A DNA stretch of 46,480 nt from Gammaproteobacteria bacterium HGW-Gammaproteobacteria-2. Lineage in GTDB: Bacteria > Pseudomonadota > Gammaproteobacteria > Xanthomonadales > Xanthomonadaceae. The DNA lies in assembly GCA_002840015.1 (NCBI GenBank), contig PGZE01000009.1, positions 1 through 46,480 of the forward strand. Reading direction: 5' to 3'. Positions 1-10,157 of this stretch are shown here, piece by piece; the stretch's first letter is position 1; every line of letters starts with the position of its first letter. Below the pieces are notes generated by a model. That model was not told the origin of the DNA. It saw nothing but the letters and a program-made list of their open reading frames with translations, and searched no databases. The position numbers and the translations under genes were made by a program.

Positions 1-462
1 TGGTCGGCAGCACAGATGCGTGGCTTGAGGTATCCCTCATCCAACCCTCGCTGGCTCGTGCGACGGGCGGTCATCGTTGCAACGCAAGGTCCGACGACGA
101 ACGACCATCTTTTCCACTAGATCTATGCGGAGGCTCGAATGGAAGTTGTCCCAGGTTGATCGTGAAGTTGATAAAAGGGATGCCTTGTATGCGGACTTCT
201 TATCACATGCTGCTCTCGATCCACATCGAGCCAGCACCGTCCGCAGACTTTTCCGGCAACAGTGATCGCGCCGATTACACGCCAGCGCATTTTGTCGCAT
301 TGGCGCGAGCCGCAGGCTGGGCGCTGCGCGCCCGCCCCGGGTGACCTGTGCGGTCAAGAGTAGCTGGTGTTTGCTGCGACGTAGGCAACAGGCTTCACCG
401 CGCCCGGAAACAGCCGTTCGCCGGATCGCCGATCAGGTGTGCGCACGCATTGCAGCGTTGCC
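1..462. other. No recognisable gene at the left edge
   Basis: This stretch lies downstream of the metalloprotease stop and holds only short open frames without recognisable domains or convincing ribosome binding sites. The short frames around 77-344 overlap in different phases, which fits non-coding or decayed sequence. A remnant of a gene beginning left of the window cannot be excluded. Confidence 0.4.
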
Positions 463-1983
463 TCAATTACAACTCGAACGCACTGCGATGCGCTCAATCG
501 GTACAGTGAAGGCTGTACCAAACTCGGGCAGTGCCGGGGTCACCACCATCTGTGCTTTGTTGCAATCACTGCCGTCGACGGTAACTTTGACGGTGCCCCA
601 TGCGCGGCGGCTGACATTGGCGGGATTGAAGCGGCTGCCGAAGTCGGCGCCGGAAGTGATGAACAAATCGAAGGTGAGGGCGCTGGTTTCGCCGCTGGCG
701 GCTGGCCGCGCTGAGCCGATCATCCACACCTGGCGGCCGCTGAGATAGGTGTAATAGCTCAGCACGAACGTGGCGCCATCGCCTTCGAGGCTGATTTGTA
801 TGCCCTCGCCATCGCGTTGCCGATTGAACCAGTTGCCGGTGAAGTCGGCCGCAACGATGCCCGGCACAGCAATAGCAATCATGCATACCGCTGTTGCGAT
901 CTGCGGTTGCATCTGCTGGATCGAGCATTGCGAAAACTGATCCGTGCTGCCGACACTCGGTGCCATCAGGCCCGGCGCTGCACTCTCGCAGGCGCTGCCG
1001 CTTTCACCGTCATGCGGTGCGCCGAAGTTGTGGCCCAGTTCGTGCGCAAAAATCAAAGAGCTCACATTGATGTTGAAAGAAAACTTGTTGACGCCATAGC
1101 CGAAACGGGCGTTGCACAAGGCGCCAACCCACGCCACGCCACCGCCGCTCGCGGTGCGGCCGGTAAACAGGTGCGCGTTGCCGGCACGGGGAATCGACGC
1201 ACCGGCGCCGCTGAACATGAAATCGCCGAATTGATTGAGCAGGTTGTTGAGGTCGGTTGCTGTCAGCGGACCATCGTCGGCCAGCAGTTCGATGTGTTGC
1301 AGCTCAAGCCCAATACCGACCTGGTTGCTGTAAATGCCATCAACGGTGTTGAACATCGTCAGCAAGGTGACTTCGCTATTGGCACCGTTCTGGCTGCGGA
1401 ACGCGGTGTCGGCGACCATGGTGACGGGAAGGCGCCGGGTGACACCGGCCATGGCGATTTTCGGCAGTTCGCTGAGCAGCGCTTGCGCGGGCAGGCCGCC
1501 GGGAGCCAGCGGCGCACGGTGAGAGTTGGCCTCAAACAGGAATCCGGGCAGTTGCAGGTCTTCGGCGCGATACAAGATCACGTTGTCGAACACGCCCGTG
1601 CGTGATTGCGTTGCGGCGGTGGTTGGGGATGCAGGCTCGATCAGCCACAGGCTGATGCCGTCGAACAGCACGCCGTGCCAGCCTTTGTCAAAATACGAGA
1701 GCCGCGCCCAACTGCTGTCCTCGGCCGATTCCCCCATCAATACACGCACGCCAGCCGGCACACGGCCAGCCAGCGCCGGATTGTTGCGCAGGGTGAAGGC
1801 AAAGCTGCGGCCACCGGCGTTGAGCGTGATCGGAACATTGCCGGTGCTGGCAGGCGCCGGCAGCGCAGTCGATTCCTGCGCGAGAATCTGCGGCGTCACT
1901 GTGGGTGCGGCATGGACAAGGCCGGCACTCGACAGCAGGGTGATAACAAGCGCCAAAACAACGGGAGAAAACGGACGGGGCAT
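463..1983 (-). CDS. Secreted reprolysin-like zinc metalloprotease
   Basis: The 506-residue product starts with a typical signal peptide (about residues 1-25, hydrophobic core, cut near VHAA). It carries the metzincin zinc motif HELGHNFGAPHD at residues 314-325: three His ligands and the catalytic Glu315, followed by the Asp common in adamalysin/reprolysin-type enzymes. About 180 residues before the catalytic domain probably form a pro-region. After residue 370 there is a separate beta-rich segment with a GNWFNRQRDGEGIQIS stretch, resembling C-terminal domains of other secreted gammaproteobacterial proteins. A GAGG lies just before the ATG, with short spacing. The protein probably cleaves extracellular proteins; the substrate is not predictable. 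The zinc motif makes the class secure. Confidence 0.85.
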   Translation of the reverse strand: MPRPFSPVVLALVITLLSSAGLVHAAPTVTPQILAQESTALPAPASTGNVPITLNAGGRSFAFTLRNNPALAGRVPAGVRVLMGESAEDSSWARLSYFDKGWHGVLFDGISLWLIEPASPTTAATQSRTGVFDNVILYRAEDLQLPGFLFEANSHRAPLAPGGLPAQALLSELPKIAMAGVTRRLPVTMVADTAFRSQNGANSEVTLLTMFNTVDGIYSNQVGIGLELQHIELLADDGPLTATDLNNLLNQFGDFMFSGAGASIPRAGNAHLFTGRTASGGGVAWVGALCNARFGYGVNKFSFNINVSSLIFAHELGHNFGAPHDGESGSACESAAPGLMAPSVGSTDQFSQCSIQQMQPQIATAVCMIAIAVPGIVAADFTGNWFNRQRDGEGIQISLEGDGATFVLSYYTYLSGRQVWMIGSARPAASGETSALTFDLFITSGADFGSRFNPANVSRRAWGTVKVTVDGSDCNKAQMVVTPALPEFGTAFTVPIERIAVRSSCN

Positions 1984-2199
1984 ATGGCCTCACTTCTTGC
2001 TCACGCAGTGATGCTGGCGTGGTGGCACAGGTTGTTGGTCAACACTGCCAACGGCTCATCGGTGCAAGCCTCGGCAGTCGCACCATAGCGCCGAACCGAT
2101 GTTCAAACAATCCCGTCCAATTCCGCTGTCGTTATCCTTGTGCAGGTTGACATGCGATGTGCATGCATCAACACCTCGCCTGGCAGGGCGGCATGCCGC

Positions 2200-3967
<1,768 letters not shown>

Positions 3968-4189
3968 GGTGTTCTCCAGATCGCGGGAACCCACTGATAC
4001 CTGCGAACGACGGTTTCAAGCGGTTCCCTGGGTGGGTTCGCGCTCACGGCGCGAACATACGTAGCCGTATGGTTACACGAATTGAGTGACAAAGACAAGC
4101 GCAAACCCCGCCACTTCGCGTGGATGGCCTACCGTTGGCCGGAGCGTTGCGCGACACTGTTCGGCAAATCCCTGGCCATGGAGAAACGC

Positions 4190-4783
4190 ATGCCTACCTT
4201 GCTGTATTCACCCACCTCGCCTTATGCGCGCAAGGTGCGGGTGTTGATCCGCGAATGTGGCCTGGCCAAGCAGATCGACGAGCAGACCGCGCTGCCGCTG
4301 GACGACCCCGAAGCGCTGCTGGCCGCCAATCCGCTGGGCAAGGTACCGGCGTTGCTGCTCGATGATGGCAGCGTGCTGTACGACAGCCGGGTGATTTGCG
4401 CCTGGGTTGCGGCACAGGTTGCTGGACACGGCGATTCGGGTGACGCGGCCCATTATTGGCAAGCCCAGCGCCGTGCGGCGCTGGCCGAAGGCGTTATCGA
4501 TGCCTCGGTGGCGCTGGTAATGGAAGGTCGGCGGCCGAGCGCACAGCAATCCGATTACTGGATAGGGCGCTGGCGCAACGCCATTGCCCGCAGTCTTGAC
4601 GTGCTCGACGGTGAGGTTGACGCGCTACACGATCAAATCGATGCCATCACCAGCGCAGCAGCATTGGGCCATCTCGACCTGCGCCACGGCGATCTCAACT
4701 GGCGTGATCGGCGGCCGGCGCTGGCCGTGTGGTTCGATGCCTTTTCGCAGCGGCCTTCGATGCAGGCCACGGTGCCTGGTTGA
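4190..4783 (+). CDS. Glutathione S-transferase family protein
   Basis: The 197-residue protein has the thioredoxin-like N-terminal domain of soluble GSTs: LLYSPTSPYARKVRVLIRECG with the probable glutathione-activating Ser/Tyr region, the cis-Pro turn GKVPALLLDDGSVLYDSRVI, and a helical C-terminal domain from about residue 85. It probably conjugates glutathione to small electrophiles or acts as a peroxidase; the substrate is unknown. The ATG at 4190 is chosen because GGAG lies 6 nt upstream and the family begins here; the open frame runs back to 4082 but that extension looks non-coding. It is transcribed divergently from the acyl-CoA dehydrogenase, separated by about 220 bp. Confidence 0.85.
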   Translation: MPTLLYSPTSPYARKVRVLIRECGLAKQIDEQTALPLDDPEALLAANPLGKVPALLLDDGSVLYDSRVICAWVAAQVAGHGDSGDAAHYWQAQRRAALAEGVIDASVALVMEGRRPSAQQSDYWIGRWRNAIARSLDVLDGEVDALHDQIDAITSAAALGHLDLRHGDLNWRDRRPALAVWFDAFSQRPSMQATVPG

Positions 4784-4853
4784 ATGCCCTTGTGAGCCTC
4801 TGCCACGCCCCCATCTGGCAATGGTCTACCCGCTCACACCCTTGGAGAGTCAG

Positions 4854-5525
4854 ATGAGTTCCCGATCCTTTCTCGATCACCTGCTGCAAACCGCACAATC
4901 CGGGCTCAAGCAGGTTGGAGTGGTAGAGCCACGCGGCGGCGAAGGCAATGGTGTAACCCTTAGCGATTTCGGGCGCGGCTCGCTGGCCGGTGGTGCGCTG
5001 GGCCTGTTGCTGGGTAGCGGACGCGGTAGCGGCCTGCTCAAGGTCGGCGGGCTTGCCGCGCTCGGGGTAATGGCCTACAAAGCATACGGTCAATGGCAGG
5101 ATGAACGCGGCAGCAGTGCAACGAGCGCCGCCGCTGCGCCGGCCGCACTCACCGCGCCGACGGAAAAGCAGGCCAATGCACTGCTGAGCGCACTGGTGGC
5201 CGCCGCCAAGGCCGACGGCCATGTTGATGAGCGCGAGCGTGGATTGATCGCGCAGGGATTGCAGCAGGCCGGCGCCGCGCCCGAGTTACAACGCTGGTTG
5301 GAAGCAGAACTGGCGAAACCGCTGGATCCTTTGAAGGTAGCGAGCGCGGTGGACTCGCCCGAACTGGCCAGTGAAGTTTATCTGCTCAGTCGTACAGTGA
5401 TCGAACAGCCGACCTTCATGGAGCAGGCCTACCTTGATGGCCTGGCGCAGGCGCTGGCGTTGGAGCCGGGCTTGCGGCAAAGGTTGGATGTACAGTCGGC
5501 CGCGATCACGCAGGCAATCTCATAA
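4854..5525 (+). CDS. DUF533 (YebE-like) inner-membrane-associated protein
   Basis: The 223-residue protein matches DUF533/YebE: a polar N-terminus, a Gly-rich hydrophobic segment (about 37-65, GGALGLLLGSG and KVGGLAALGVMAYKAYGQW), an Ala/Pro-rich linker and a C-terminal TerB-like all-helical domain with AAKADGHVDERERGLI. TerB-like domains share this acidic AKADG.vDe.E pattern. E. coli YebE is an envelope-stress-linked inner-membrane protein of unknown biochemical role, so no function is assigned. The ATG at 4854 is chosen for a GGAG 6 nt upstream; the frame extends back over the GST gene but that part is a shadow. The gap from the GST gene is 70 bp, so co-transcription is possible. Confidence 0.8.
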   Translation: MSSRSFLDHLLQTAQSGLKQVGVVEPRGGEGNGVTLSDFGRGSLAGGALGLLLGSGRGSGLLKVGGLAALGVMAYKAYGQWQDERGSSATSAAAAPAALTAPTEKQANALLSALVAAAKADGHVDERERGLIAQGLQQAGAAPELQRWLEAELAKPLDPLKVASAVDSPELASEVYLLSRTVIEQPTFMEQAYLDGLAQALALEPGLRQRLDVQSAAITQAIS

Positions 5526-5754
5526 TCGATTCGATTGCCGTGGTCGTCTTGTGGCCGCGTCGCGCGCAGGCATGAGCATCGCCAGTATGAACGCGTGCGC
5601 AGTGGCCTGCGCAAGCGGCGCCGAGCAGCGGCATGATTGCTTCATCGCTGTCGGCGTTCCTCTGACCGTTGCAAGCATCGTGGTGTTCAGCCAACCCGGA
5701 ACAGCGGACGTTGGTTGTCGGTGGTGTGCGAGCGGGTGCAGCCACCAAGCAACC

Positions 5755-5785
5755 GGCCAGGCAGGCAAGTAACGCCTGCCTGGCC
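5755..5785. terminator. Perfect 12-bp stem-loop, possible terminator
   Basis: GGCCAGGCAGGC at 5755-5766 pairs perfectly with 5774-5785 around a 7-nt loop. It lies about 230 bp beyond the DUF533 stop in the convergent gap before the Ax21-like gene. There is no clear T-run on either side, so terminator function is only a possibility. Confidence 0.35.
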
Positions 5786-5873
5786 TCTGCTTGTTCCGGC
5801 GGGAGAGAATGTTTCTACCGCTGAGATATAACGCCAATCAGGAGTTGTCATTGCGCGGAACAAAGCGACGTGG

Positions 5874-5965
5874 CATACGATTCCGCATGGCCTTCAGGCC
5901 ATAGCGGATCGGAGTCCTTTAGGGCATACGATTCCGCATGGCCTTCAGGCCATAGCGGATCGGAG
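5874..5965 (+). repeat. Two tandem copies of a 41-nt palindromic repeat
   Basis: Copies at 5874-5914 and 5925-5965 are identical over 41 nt, period 51. Each begins CATACGATTCCGC and folds as CCGC-ATGGCCT, loop TC, AGGCCAT-A-GCGG, a strong hairpin with one bulged A. The CAAAGCGACGTGG preceding copy 1 also precedes the third copy at 10216, so the true element is longer than 41 nt. It behaves like a REP-type dispersed element; no transposase is adjacent. Confidence 0.85.
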
Positions 5966-5986
5966 TTTTCTTAAAGCTCGGGAAAA

Positions 5987-6538
5987 TCAGAAACTCATGC
6001 GCGGGCCGATGAAGTACTGCTCATCACCATCGATGAACTTGGCCTCTGCTACCAGGCCCCATGTCTTGGTGAACTTGTATTGCAGGCCGACCTTGCCATA
6101 CACATCGCCACTGGCGACATCGGTATCCTCGTAGCCGGCCAGTGCCCAGCCCTCAAGACGATCGGCTAGCACACTGCGTACGCCGGCTTCACCGCGCCAG
6201 ATATCCGGGTCACGAAAGCCATGATCGAGATTGGCTTTTTCATAGGCGCCACGAACCAACAGATCGGTACTGGCATTCAGGCCATAGCGATAACCCAGGC
6301 CAATATTCCACAGGTCAAGATCAACCGGCGTGTTGTCGATGTCGAGCTTGCTGTAACCGCCGAACACATGGAAATTGTCATTGATCGCGAACGAGCCGTT
6401 CAACGTCGCGCCCTCGGCATCAGGGTTGGTGTTATACAGCGAATAGCCTGCCTCAAGGTAGTTGTAGCTCAGTTCATCCGCGTTTGCTGCCAAGGGGATG
6501 GCGGCGGCCAGGGCCAGCGTGATCAAAGTAACCTTCAT
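5987..6538 (-). CDS. Ax21-family outer-membrane protein
   Basis: The 183-residue product has a signal peptide (MKVTLITLALAAAIPLAANA) followed by a short beta-barrel: LSYNYLEAGY, FHVFGGYSKLDID, LWNIGLGYRYG, STDLLVRGAYEKANL, GWALAGYEDTDVASGDVYGKVG and a terminal YFIGPRMSF ending in Phe. This spacing matches the Ax21/Smlt0387 family of xanthomonads, secreted or outer-membrane proteins linked in published work to motility and biofilm. The earlier claim that Ax21 is the XA21 ligand was retracted, so no signalling role is assumed. The ATG at 6538 is chosen because AAGGA sits 8 nt upstream and the signal peptide begins there. The next gene on the plus strand is divergent, sharing about 255 bp. Confidence 0.8.
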   Translation of the reverse strand: MKVTLITLALAAAIPLAANADELSYNYLEAGYSLYNTNPDAEGATLNGSFAINDNFHVFGGYSKLDIDNTPVDLDLWNIGLGYRYGLNASTDLLVRGAYEKANLDHGFRDPDIWRGEAGVRSVLADRLEGWALAGYEDTDVASGDVYGKVGLQYKFTKTWGLVAEAKFIDGDEQYFIGPRMSF

Positions 6539-6793
6539 GAATTGCATCCTTGTAAAGTGTTGCCGTTTGGGGGAAGCCCATCGTGTCGATGGGTGCGCGC
6601 AGTATTCGTGCCGGTGATCGAACCGATCATTAACCAGCCCCAAGCAATGCGGCGAATGTTCAGACACTGTTCGGGCAGCAATCGTTCCTGTGAGCAACGG
6701 ACATGTTTGTCGCAGTATTCAGCGCACAGCCAGTGAACAGGTATGATCGGCACTGATTTGTCGAACGAACCAATACGAGCTACCGAGGTAATC

Positions 6794-7255
6794 ATGAGCA
6801 AGGTCGCAATCGCAGGCGTGGTACTGATCGGGACATTGGTGGCGGCTGGTTCAGCGCATGCGGGCTGGGAGCTCGGCGTTGGCGGCGCCCAGAAAATTGA
6901 CGGCGAGGCAACCTGGTTGACGACGGTGAGCTACGTCACCCCGGAAAAGCGATTCCCGTGGGAGTTGATGGCGGGATATATCGATGGCCGTGGCTCGATC
7001 GATTCTGGCTCGGTGCCTGACCAATACTTTATCGGTGCCAGCAAACGCTACAATTTCACCGATAATTTTTACGCCAGCTTTGGCGTCGCACTCAACGACC
7101 GTGATACCGATGTGCTTTCGGGCCATGTGCAGTTCCAATCGGCATTGGGCTGGCATTATCAGCGCGTCGGCCTGTCGATTCGGCATCTGTCCAATGCCAG
7201 CATCGAAGGCCGCAATCGCGGCGAAACCTTCCTGCTGTTGCAAGTGGCCTTTTGA
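6794..7255 (+). CDS. PagL-like lipid A 3-O-deacylase family outer-membrane protein
   Basis: The 153-residue protein has a signal peptide (MSKVAIAGVVLIGTLVAAGSAHA) and a small beta-barrel. The C-terminus reads SIRHLSNASIEGRNRGETFLLLQVAF. His131, Ser133 and Glu144 match the His-x-Ser-Asn...Glu catalytic arrangement of PagL, which removes the 3-O acyl chain of lipid A in the outer membrane. Length and terminal Phe also fit. The ATG is preceded by GAGG. A possible -10 (TATGAT) lies at 6742-6747 without a good -35. Deacylation of lipid A is inferred from the family; the protein is otherwise divergent. Confidence 0.7.
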   Translation: MSKVAIAGVVLIGTLVAAGSAHAGWELGVGGAQKIDGEATWLTTVSYVTPEKRFPWELMAGYIDGRGSIDSGSVPDQYFIGASKRYNFTDNFYASFGVALNDRDTDVLSGHVQFQSALGWHYQRVGLSIRHLSNASIEGRNRGETFLLLQVAF

Positions 7256-7285
7256 CATGCGCAGACCGTTCAACTGAACCACTCC

Positions 7286-8254
7286 ATGGAACGATACGAA
7301 CGCATCCTTGCCATCCACCGCGTACTGAAAAGTGCGCGCCACCCAGTACCACTGGCGCGCCTGCTGGATGCGACGGGTGCGTCGCGCGCAACCGTTTACC
7401 GCGATATCGCCTTTTTGCGTGATGCGCTTGGCGCACCCGTAGAAGCCGATGGTGATGCTCGCATCAGTTATCACGCTGACGAGGCCGACCGCTTTGAGTT
7501 GCCCGGCCTGTGGCTGAGCCCTGAGGAACTGCATGCCTTGCTGGCAACGCATCAGCTACTGGCGCGTACCGGCCCGGACGTGCTCGGCAGCGCCTTGGCT
7601 CCGCTCAAGGGCCGCATCGACTCGTTGTTGGCACAACAAGCCGGTGGCAAGCGCTGGCCGCTGGAGCGGGTGCGGGTGATCGCAACCGGCACACGGCGTC
7701 TGGACGAACACGCGTTTCGCGTGGTGGCAACGGCTGTGCTCGAACGCAAACGCCTGGCCTTCGACTACCGCGCACGTTCCACCGATGCCGCCAGCAAACG
7801 CAATGTGTCGCCGCAGCGTCTGACCCACTATCGGGACAATTGGTATCTCGATGCTTTTGACCATGAGCGCGATGCACTGCGCAGTTTTGCCGTTGATCGC
7901 ATCGCCGCCGCCCGCATGCTGGATGCCGGCGCGCATGATGTGCCCGACGCAGAGCTGAACCAGCAACTGGCATCGAGCTACGGCATTTTTTCCGGCACGC
8001 CAAAAGCCATCGCAACAGTGTTGTTTACCGCCAAGGCCGCACGCTGGGTGGCCGATGAACACTGGCACTCCAAACAACAGGGTCGGTTTCTGCCCGATGG
8101 CCGTTATGAGCTCAAGCTGCCCTACTCCAATGCCCGCGAGTTATTGATGGATGTGCTGCGTTATGGTGCTGATGCCGAGGTGGTGGAGCCGCCGGCGCTA
8201 CGTGCGCAGATACGCACCTTGTTGCAACTGGCGGTGGGCGCTTATGAGCACTGA
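7286..8254 (+). CDS. HTH-WYL domain transcriptional regulator (YafY family)
   Basis: The 322-residue protein has an N-terminal DeoR-type winged helix (residues 1-60: RYERILAIHRVLKSARHPVPLARLLDATGASRATVYRDIAFLRDALGAP in pieces, with the recognition helix around SRATVYRDI), a linker region and a WYL domain (about 140-240, RKRLAFDYRAR ... RLTHYRDNWYLDAFDHERDALRSFAVDRI), ending in a WCX-type C-terminal domain. WYL regulators bind DNA and sense nucleic-acid-type or unknown ligands. Its 3' end overlaps the start of the patatin gene by 11 nt, so the two are translationally coupled. The ligand and targets cannot be read from sequence. Confidence 0.85.
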   Translation: MERYERILAIHRVLKSARHPVPLARLLDATGASRATVYRDIAFLRDALGAPVEADGDARISYHADEADRFELPGLWLSPEELHALLATHQLLARTGPDVLGSALAPLKGRIDSLLAQQAGGKRWPLERVRVIATGTRRLDEHAFRVVATAVLERKRLAFDYRARSTDAASKRNVSPQRLTHYRDNWYLDAFDHERDALRSFAVDRIAAARMLDAGAHDVPDAELNQQLASSYGIFSGTPKAIATVLFTAKAARWVADEHWHSKQQGRFLPDGRYELKLPYSNARELLMDVLRYGADAEVVEPPALRAQIRTLLQLAVGAYEH

Positions 8255-9227
8255 ATCAGCGGGCAAACGAATCGCCCTGGTGCTGGGCGCAGGTGGTGCG
8301 CGCGGCTTGGCGCACATCGGCGTGATCGAGGTGCTGCGCGAGCGTGGGCATGAAATCGTGGCGGTTGCTGGCTCCTCGATGGGTGCATTGGTCGGTGGTA
8401 TTTACGCCGCCGGCCGCCTGGAAGAATACACGCGCTGGGCCAGTGCGCTGGAGCGCAGCGATGTGGTGCGCCTGCTCGACTTCGCATTCGGCCATCCGGG
8501 CTTGTTCAAGGGTGATCGCGTGATTGCGGTATTGCGTGACTTGATCGGCAGTTACCAGATCGAGTCGCTGTCGATCCCGTTCACTGCGGTGGCCACCGAC
8601 GTGCAGCGCCAACGCGAAGTTTGGTTGCAGCACGGCCCGCTGTTTGATGCCATTCGCGCGTCGATCGCGATCCCGATGGTGTTCACCCCGTACCGCATTG
8701 ATGACCGCGAGCTGGTGGATGGCGGCTTGCTGTCGCCAATGCCGATGGCGGCAACGCGCATGAGTTCGGCCGACTGGGTGGTTGCGGTTGATCTAAACGC
8801 GCACATGCACCCGACCGAAAATGGCAAGCCATTGCCGGTTACGGCGGTAGAGAAAGCGCAGGCGGGTGACGATGCCCCGCAAAACGACAGCCTGCGCCAG
8901 CGTATCGGTGGCTTCCTCGATGGCTTCATCGAAAAGCGCAACAAGCCGGCAATCTCGCAGCCCGGTATCGTCGATCTGATGTCGCAGGCGCTGGACACCA
9001 TGCAGGCGCAGATTGCGCGCATGCAATTGGCGCTCGACCCGCCCGACCTGCTGATTCGGGTGCCGCATGATTCGTGTGCATTCTATGAGTTCTGGCGTGC
9101 CAAAGAGCTGATCGAAATCGGTCGTAATGCTGCCGAGCACGCATTGGCCACACTGGCGCTGCAAAACGGCGATGGCGACATGCCTGCCAAACGCAGGTCA
9201 TCGGCTCAGAGCGATGGCTCGAGCTGA
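8244..9227 (+). CDS. Patatin-like phospholipase (RssA-type)
   Basis: The 327-residue protein carries all patatin marks: the oxyanion-hole motif GAGGARG (15-21), the nucleophile elbow GSSMG with Ser45, and DGG (VDGGLLSPMP) supplying the catalytic Asp. It should be a serine lipid acyl hydrolase acting on phospholipids, probably at the inner membrane; no signal peptide is present. The C-terminal 120 residues (from about 205) are polar, with no further domain recognised. The ATG at 8244 lies inside the end of the WYL regulator gene. The 3' end overlaps the convergent lipocalin remnant by about 22 nt. Confidence 0.85.
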   Translation: MSTESAGKRIALVLGAGGARGLAHIGVIEVLRERGHEIVAVAGSSMGALVGGIYAAGRLEEYTRWASALERSDVVRLLDFAFGHPGLFKGDRVIAVLRDLIGSYQIESLSIPFTAVATDVQRQREVWLQHGPLFDAIRASIAIPMVFTPYRIDDRELVDGGLLSPMPMAATRMSSADWVVAVDLNAHMHPTENGKPLPVTAVEKAQAGDDAPQNDSLRQRIGGFLDGFIEKRNKPAISQPGIVDLMSQALDTMQAQIARMQLALDPPDLLIRVPHDSCAFYEFWRAKELIEIGRNAAEHALATLALQNGDGDMPAKRRSSAQSDGSS

Positions 9228-9692
9228 TCGGCAAACTGCGGCACCCGCATCAATTGCGATGGATCATAGCCATAACGGGTAAAGCGCTGGCGCAGCGTAT
9301 CCAGCGTGGCGTCATCCATGCGCGGGTCGCGTGCAAACACCCAGGCATATTTGCGCTGCGGGGACCTGCCAATGCGCGCCGTTCGATCCGGGCACCACGC
9401 GCGAAATGCCGTGCCAGCGTTGCTCGGGCGCATCGAATGACTTGCGGAACACAAAATCGTTGTCGATACGGCCATCGCCGCGCAGCTGGTATTCGTCGCG
9501 ACTGGCGACTTTGCCGCGTTCTGGCCAATACGGAATATGCGCGATCACGTGCCACGCACCCATGAAACGCGGTAGATCGATCACCGCATCGGAAGTGAGT
9601 GGTGCCTGATTGCGCGCCGTGGTGCCGGCACAGCCTGACAACAACGGCGCAGCCAACGCAAGGCAAAGTACGAAGCGAATGGGCGCAGACAT
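9206..9692 (-). pseudogene. Outer-membrane lipocalin (Blc-like) remnant with internal deletion
   Basis: The N-terminal part begins with a lipoprotein signal (lipobox LLSGC) followed by lipocalin strands, including the FMGAWHVIAHIPYWPERG signature and DEYQLRGDGRIDNDFVFRKSF. Near 9355-9372 the frame breaks after NGAHWQ. In another frame the protein resumes at SPQRKYAWVFARDPRMDDATLDTLR..., the last strand and helix of Blc-type lipocalins. In intact homologues some 25-30 residues (the FFGPF...Y.V..LD..Y strands) lie between these points, so the lesion is a deletion that is not a multiple of three. Intact Blc proteins bind lysophospholipids at the outer membrane. The ATG at 9692 is chosen for the signal peptide. 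Confidence 0.75.
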
Positions 9693-9824
9693 GGCAATAA
9701 CCCGGCATGACAAGGCTCGCAGTATTGCGTTCAGCCAGTGTACGGCGCGTCAAGGTGCGCGTCTCAGCTGGTGAGACAAGCCCCGGGCACAATGCAAGCC
9801 AACCCGCAGCCCGGAGATGCCGCC

Positions 9825-10157
9825 ATGCCTCGCTTGATTCCGCTGACAACAACCCGCCTGATCGATCCACGCCTTACCCGCATCGCGTGGCAATGGCTGG
9901 CGTTTGGCCTGTTGTTGTATGCCGCGTTTCCCGCAGCGCGTGGTTACAGCACCGCCATCGGCTGGCTGTGGTACTGGCTGATCGCCGCACCGCTGGTGGC
10001 ATTGTGTGCCATGTATCGGCAGCGCCTTTGGGCAGCACTGCGCCAGGCATTGTCCCGCCGCACGACAGCGCGTACGACAGCGCGCAAGCCGGTAGATGCA
10101 CAGGCGCGGCGTGTCGCGCCTGCCATCCGCAAGCGGGTGTGGTTGCGGGCGGCGTGA
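9825..10157 (+). CDS. Small two-helix membrane protein of unknown function
   Basis: The 110-residue protein has two hydrophobic helices (about 20-38, WLAFGLLLYAAFPAARG, and 46-64, WLWYWLIAAPLVALCAMY) and a strongly basic tail (RRTTARTTARKPVDAQARR). GGAG lies 8 nt before the chosen ATG. The positive-inside rule puts the basic tail in the cytoplasm. I do not recognise a family and assign no function. Confidence 0.6.
   Translation: MPRLIPLTTTRLIDPRLTRIAWQWLAFGLLLYAAFPAARGYSTAIGWLWYWLIAAPLVALCAMYRQRLWAALRQALSRRTTARTTARKPVDAQARRVAPAIRKRVWLRAA

Larger units (their letters stand above)
5526..5986. other. Intergenic region with hairpin and tandem palindromic repeats
   Basis: This gene-free stretch lies between convergent yebE-like and Ax21-like genes. 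It contains a perfect 12-bp hairpin and two tandem copies of a 41-nt palindromic repeat (listed separately). On the minus strand a frame reads LLACLAGCLVAAPA, like a lipoprotein signal, but no in-frame start precedes it, so no gene is called. Confidence 0.5.

Noticed and set aside
5874..5965. Possible CRISPR-like tandem repeat
   Set aside because: Only two units with a 10-nt gap and no cas genes; the unit is a hairpin repeat found elsewhere singly.
7286..9227. CBASS-type defence operon
   Set aside because: No cyclase, no ubiquitin-like partners, and the patatin is of the general RssA type; kept only as a hypothesis.
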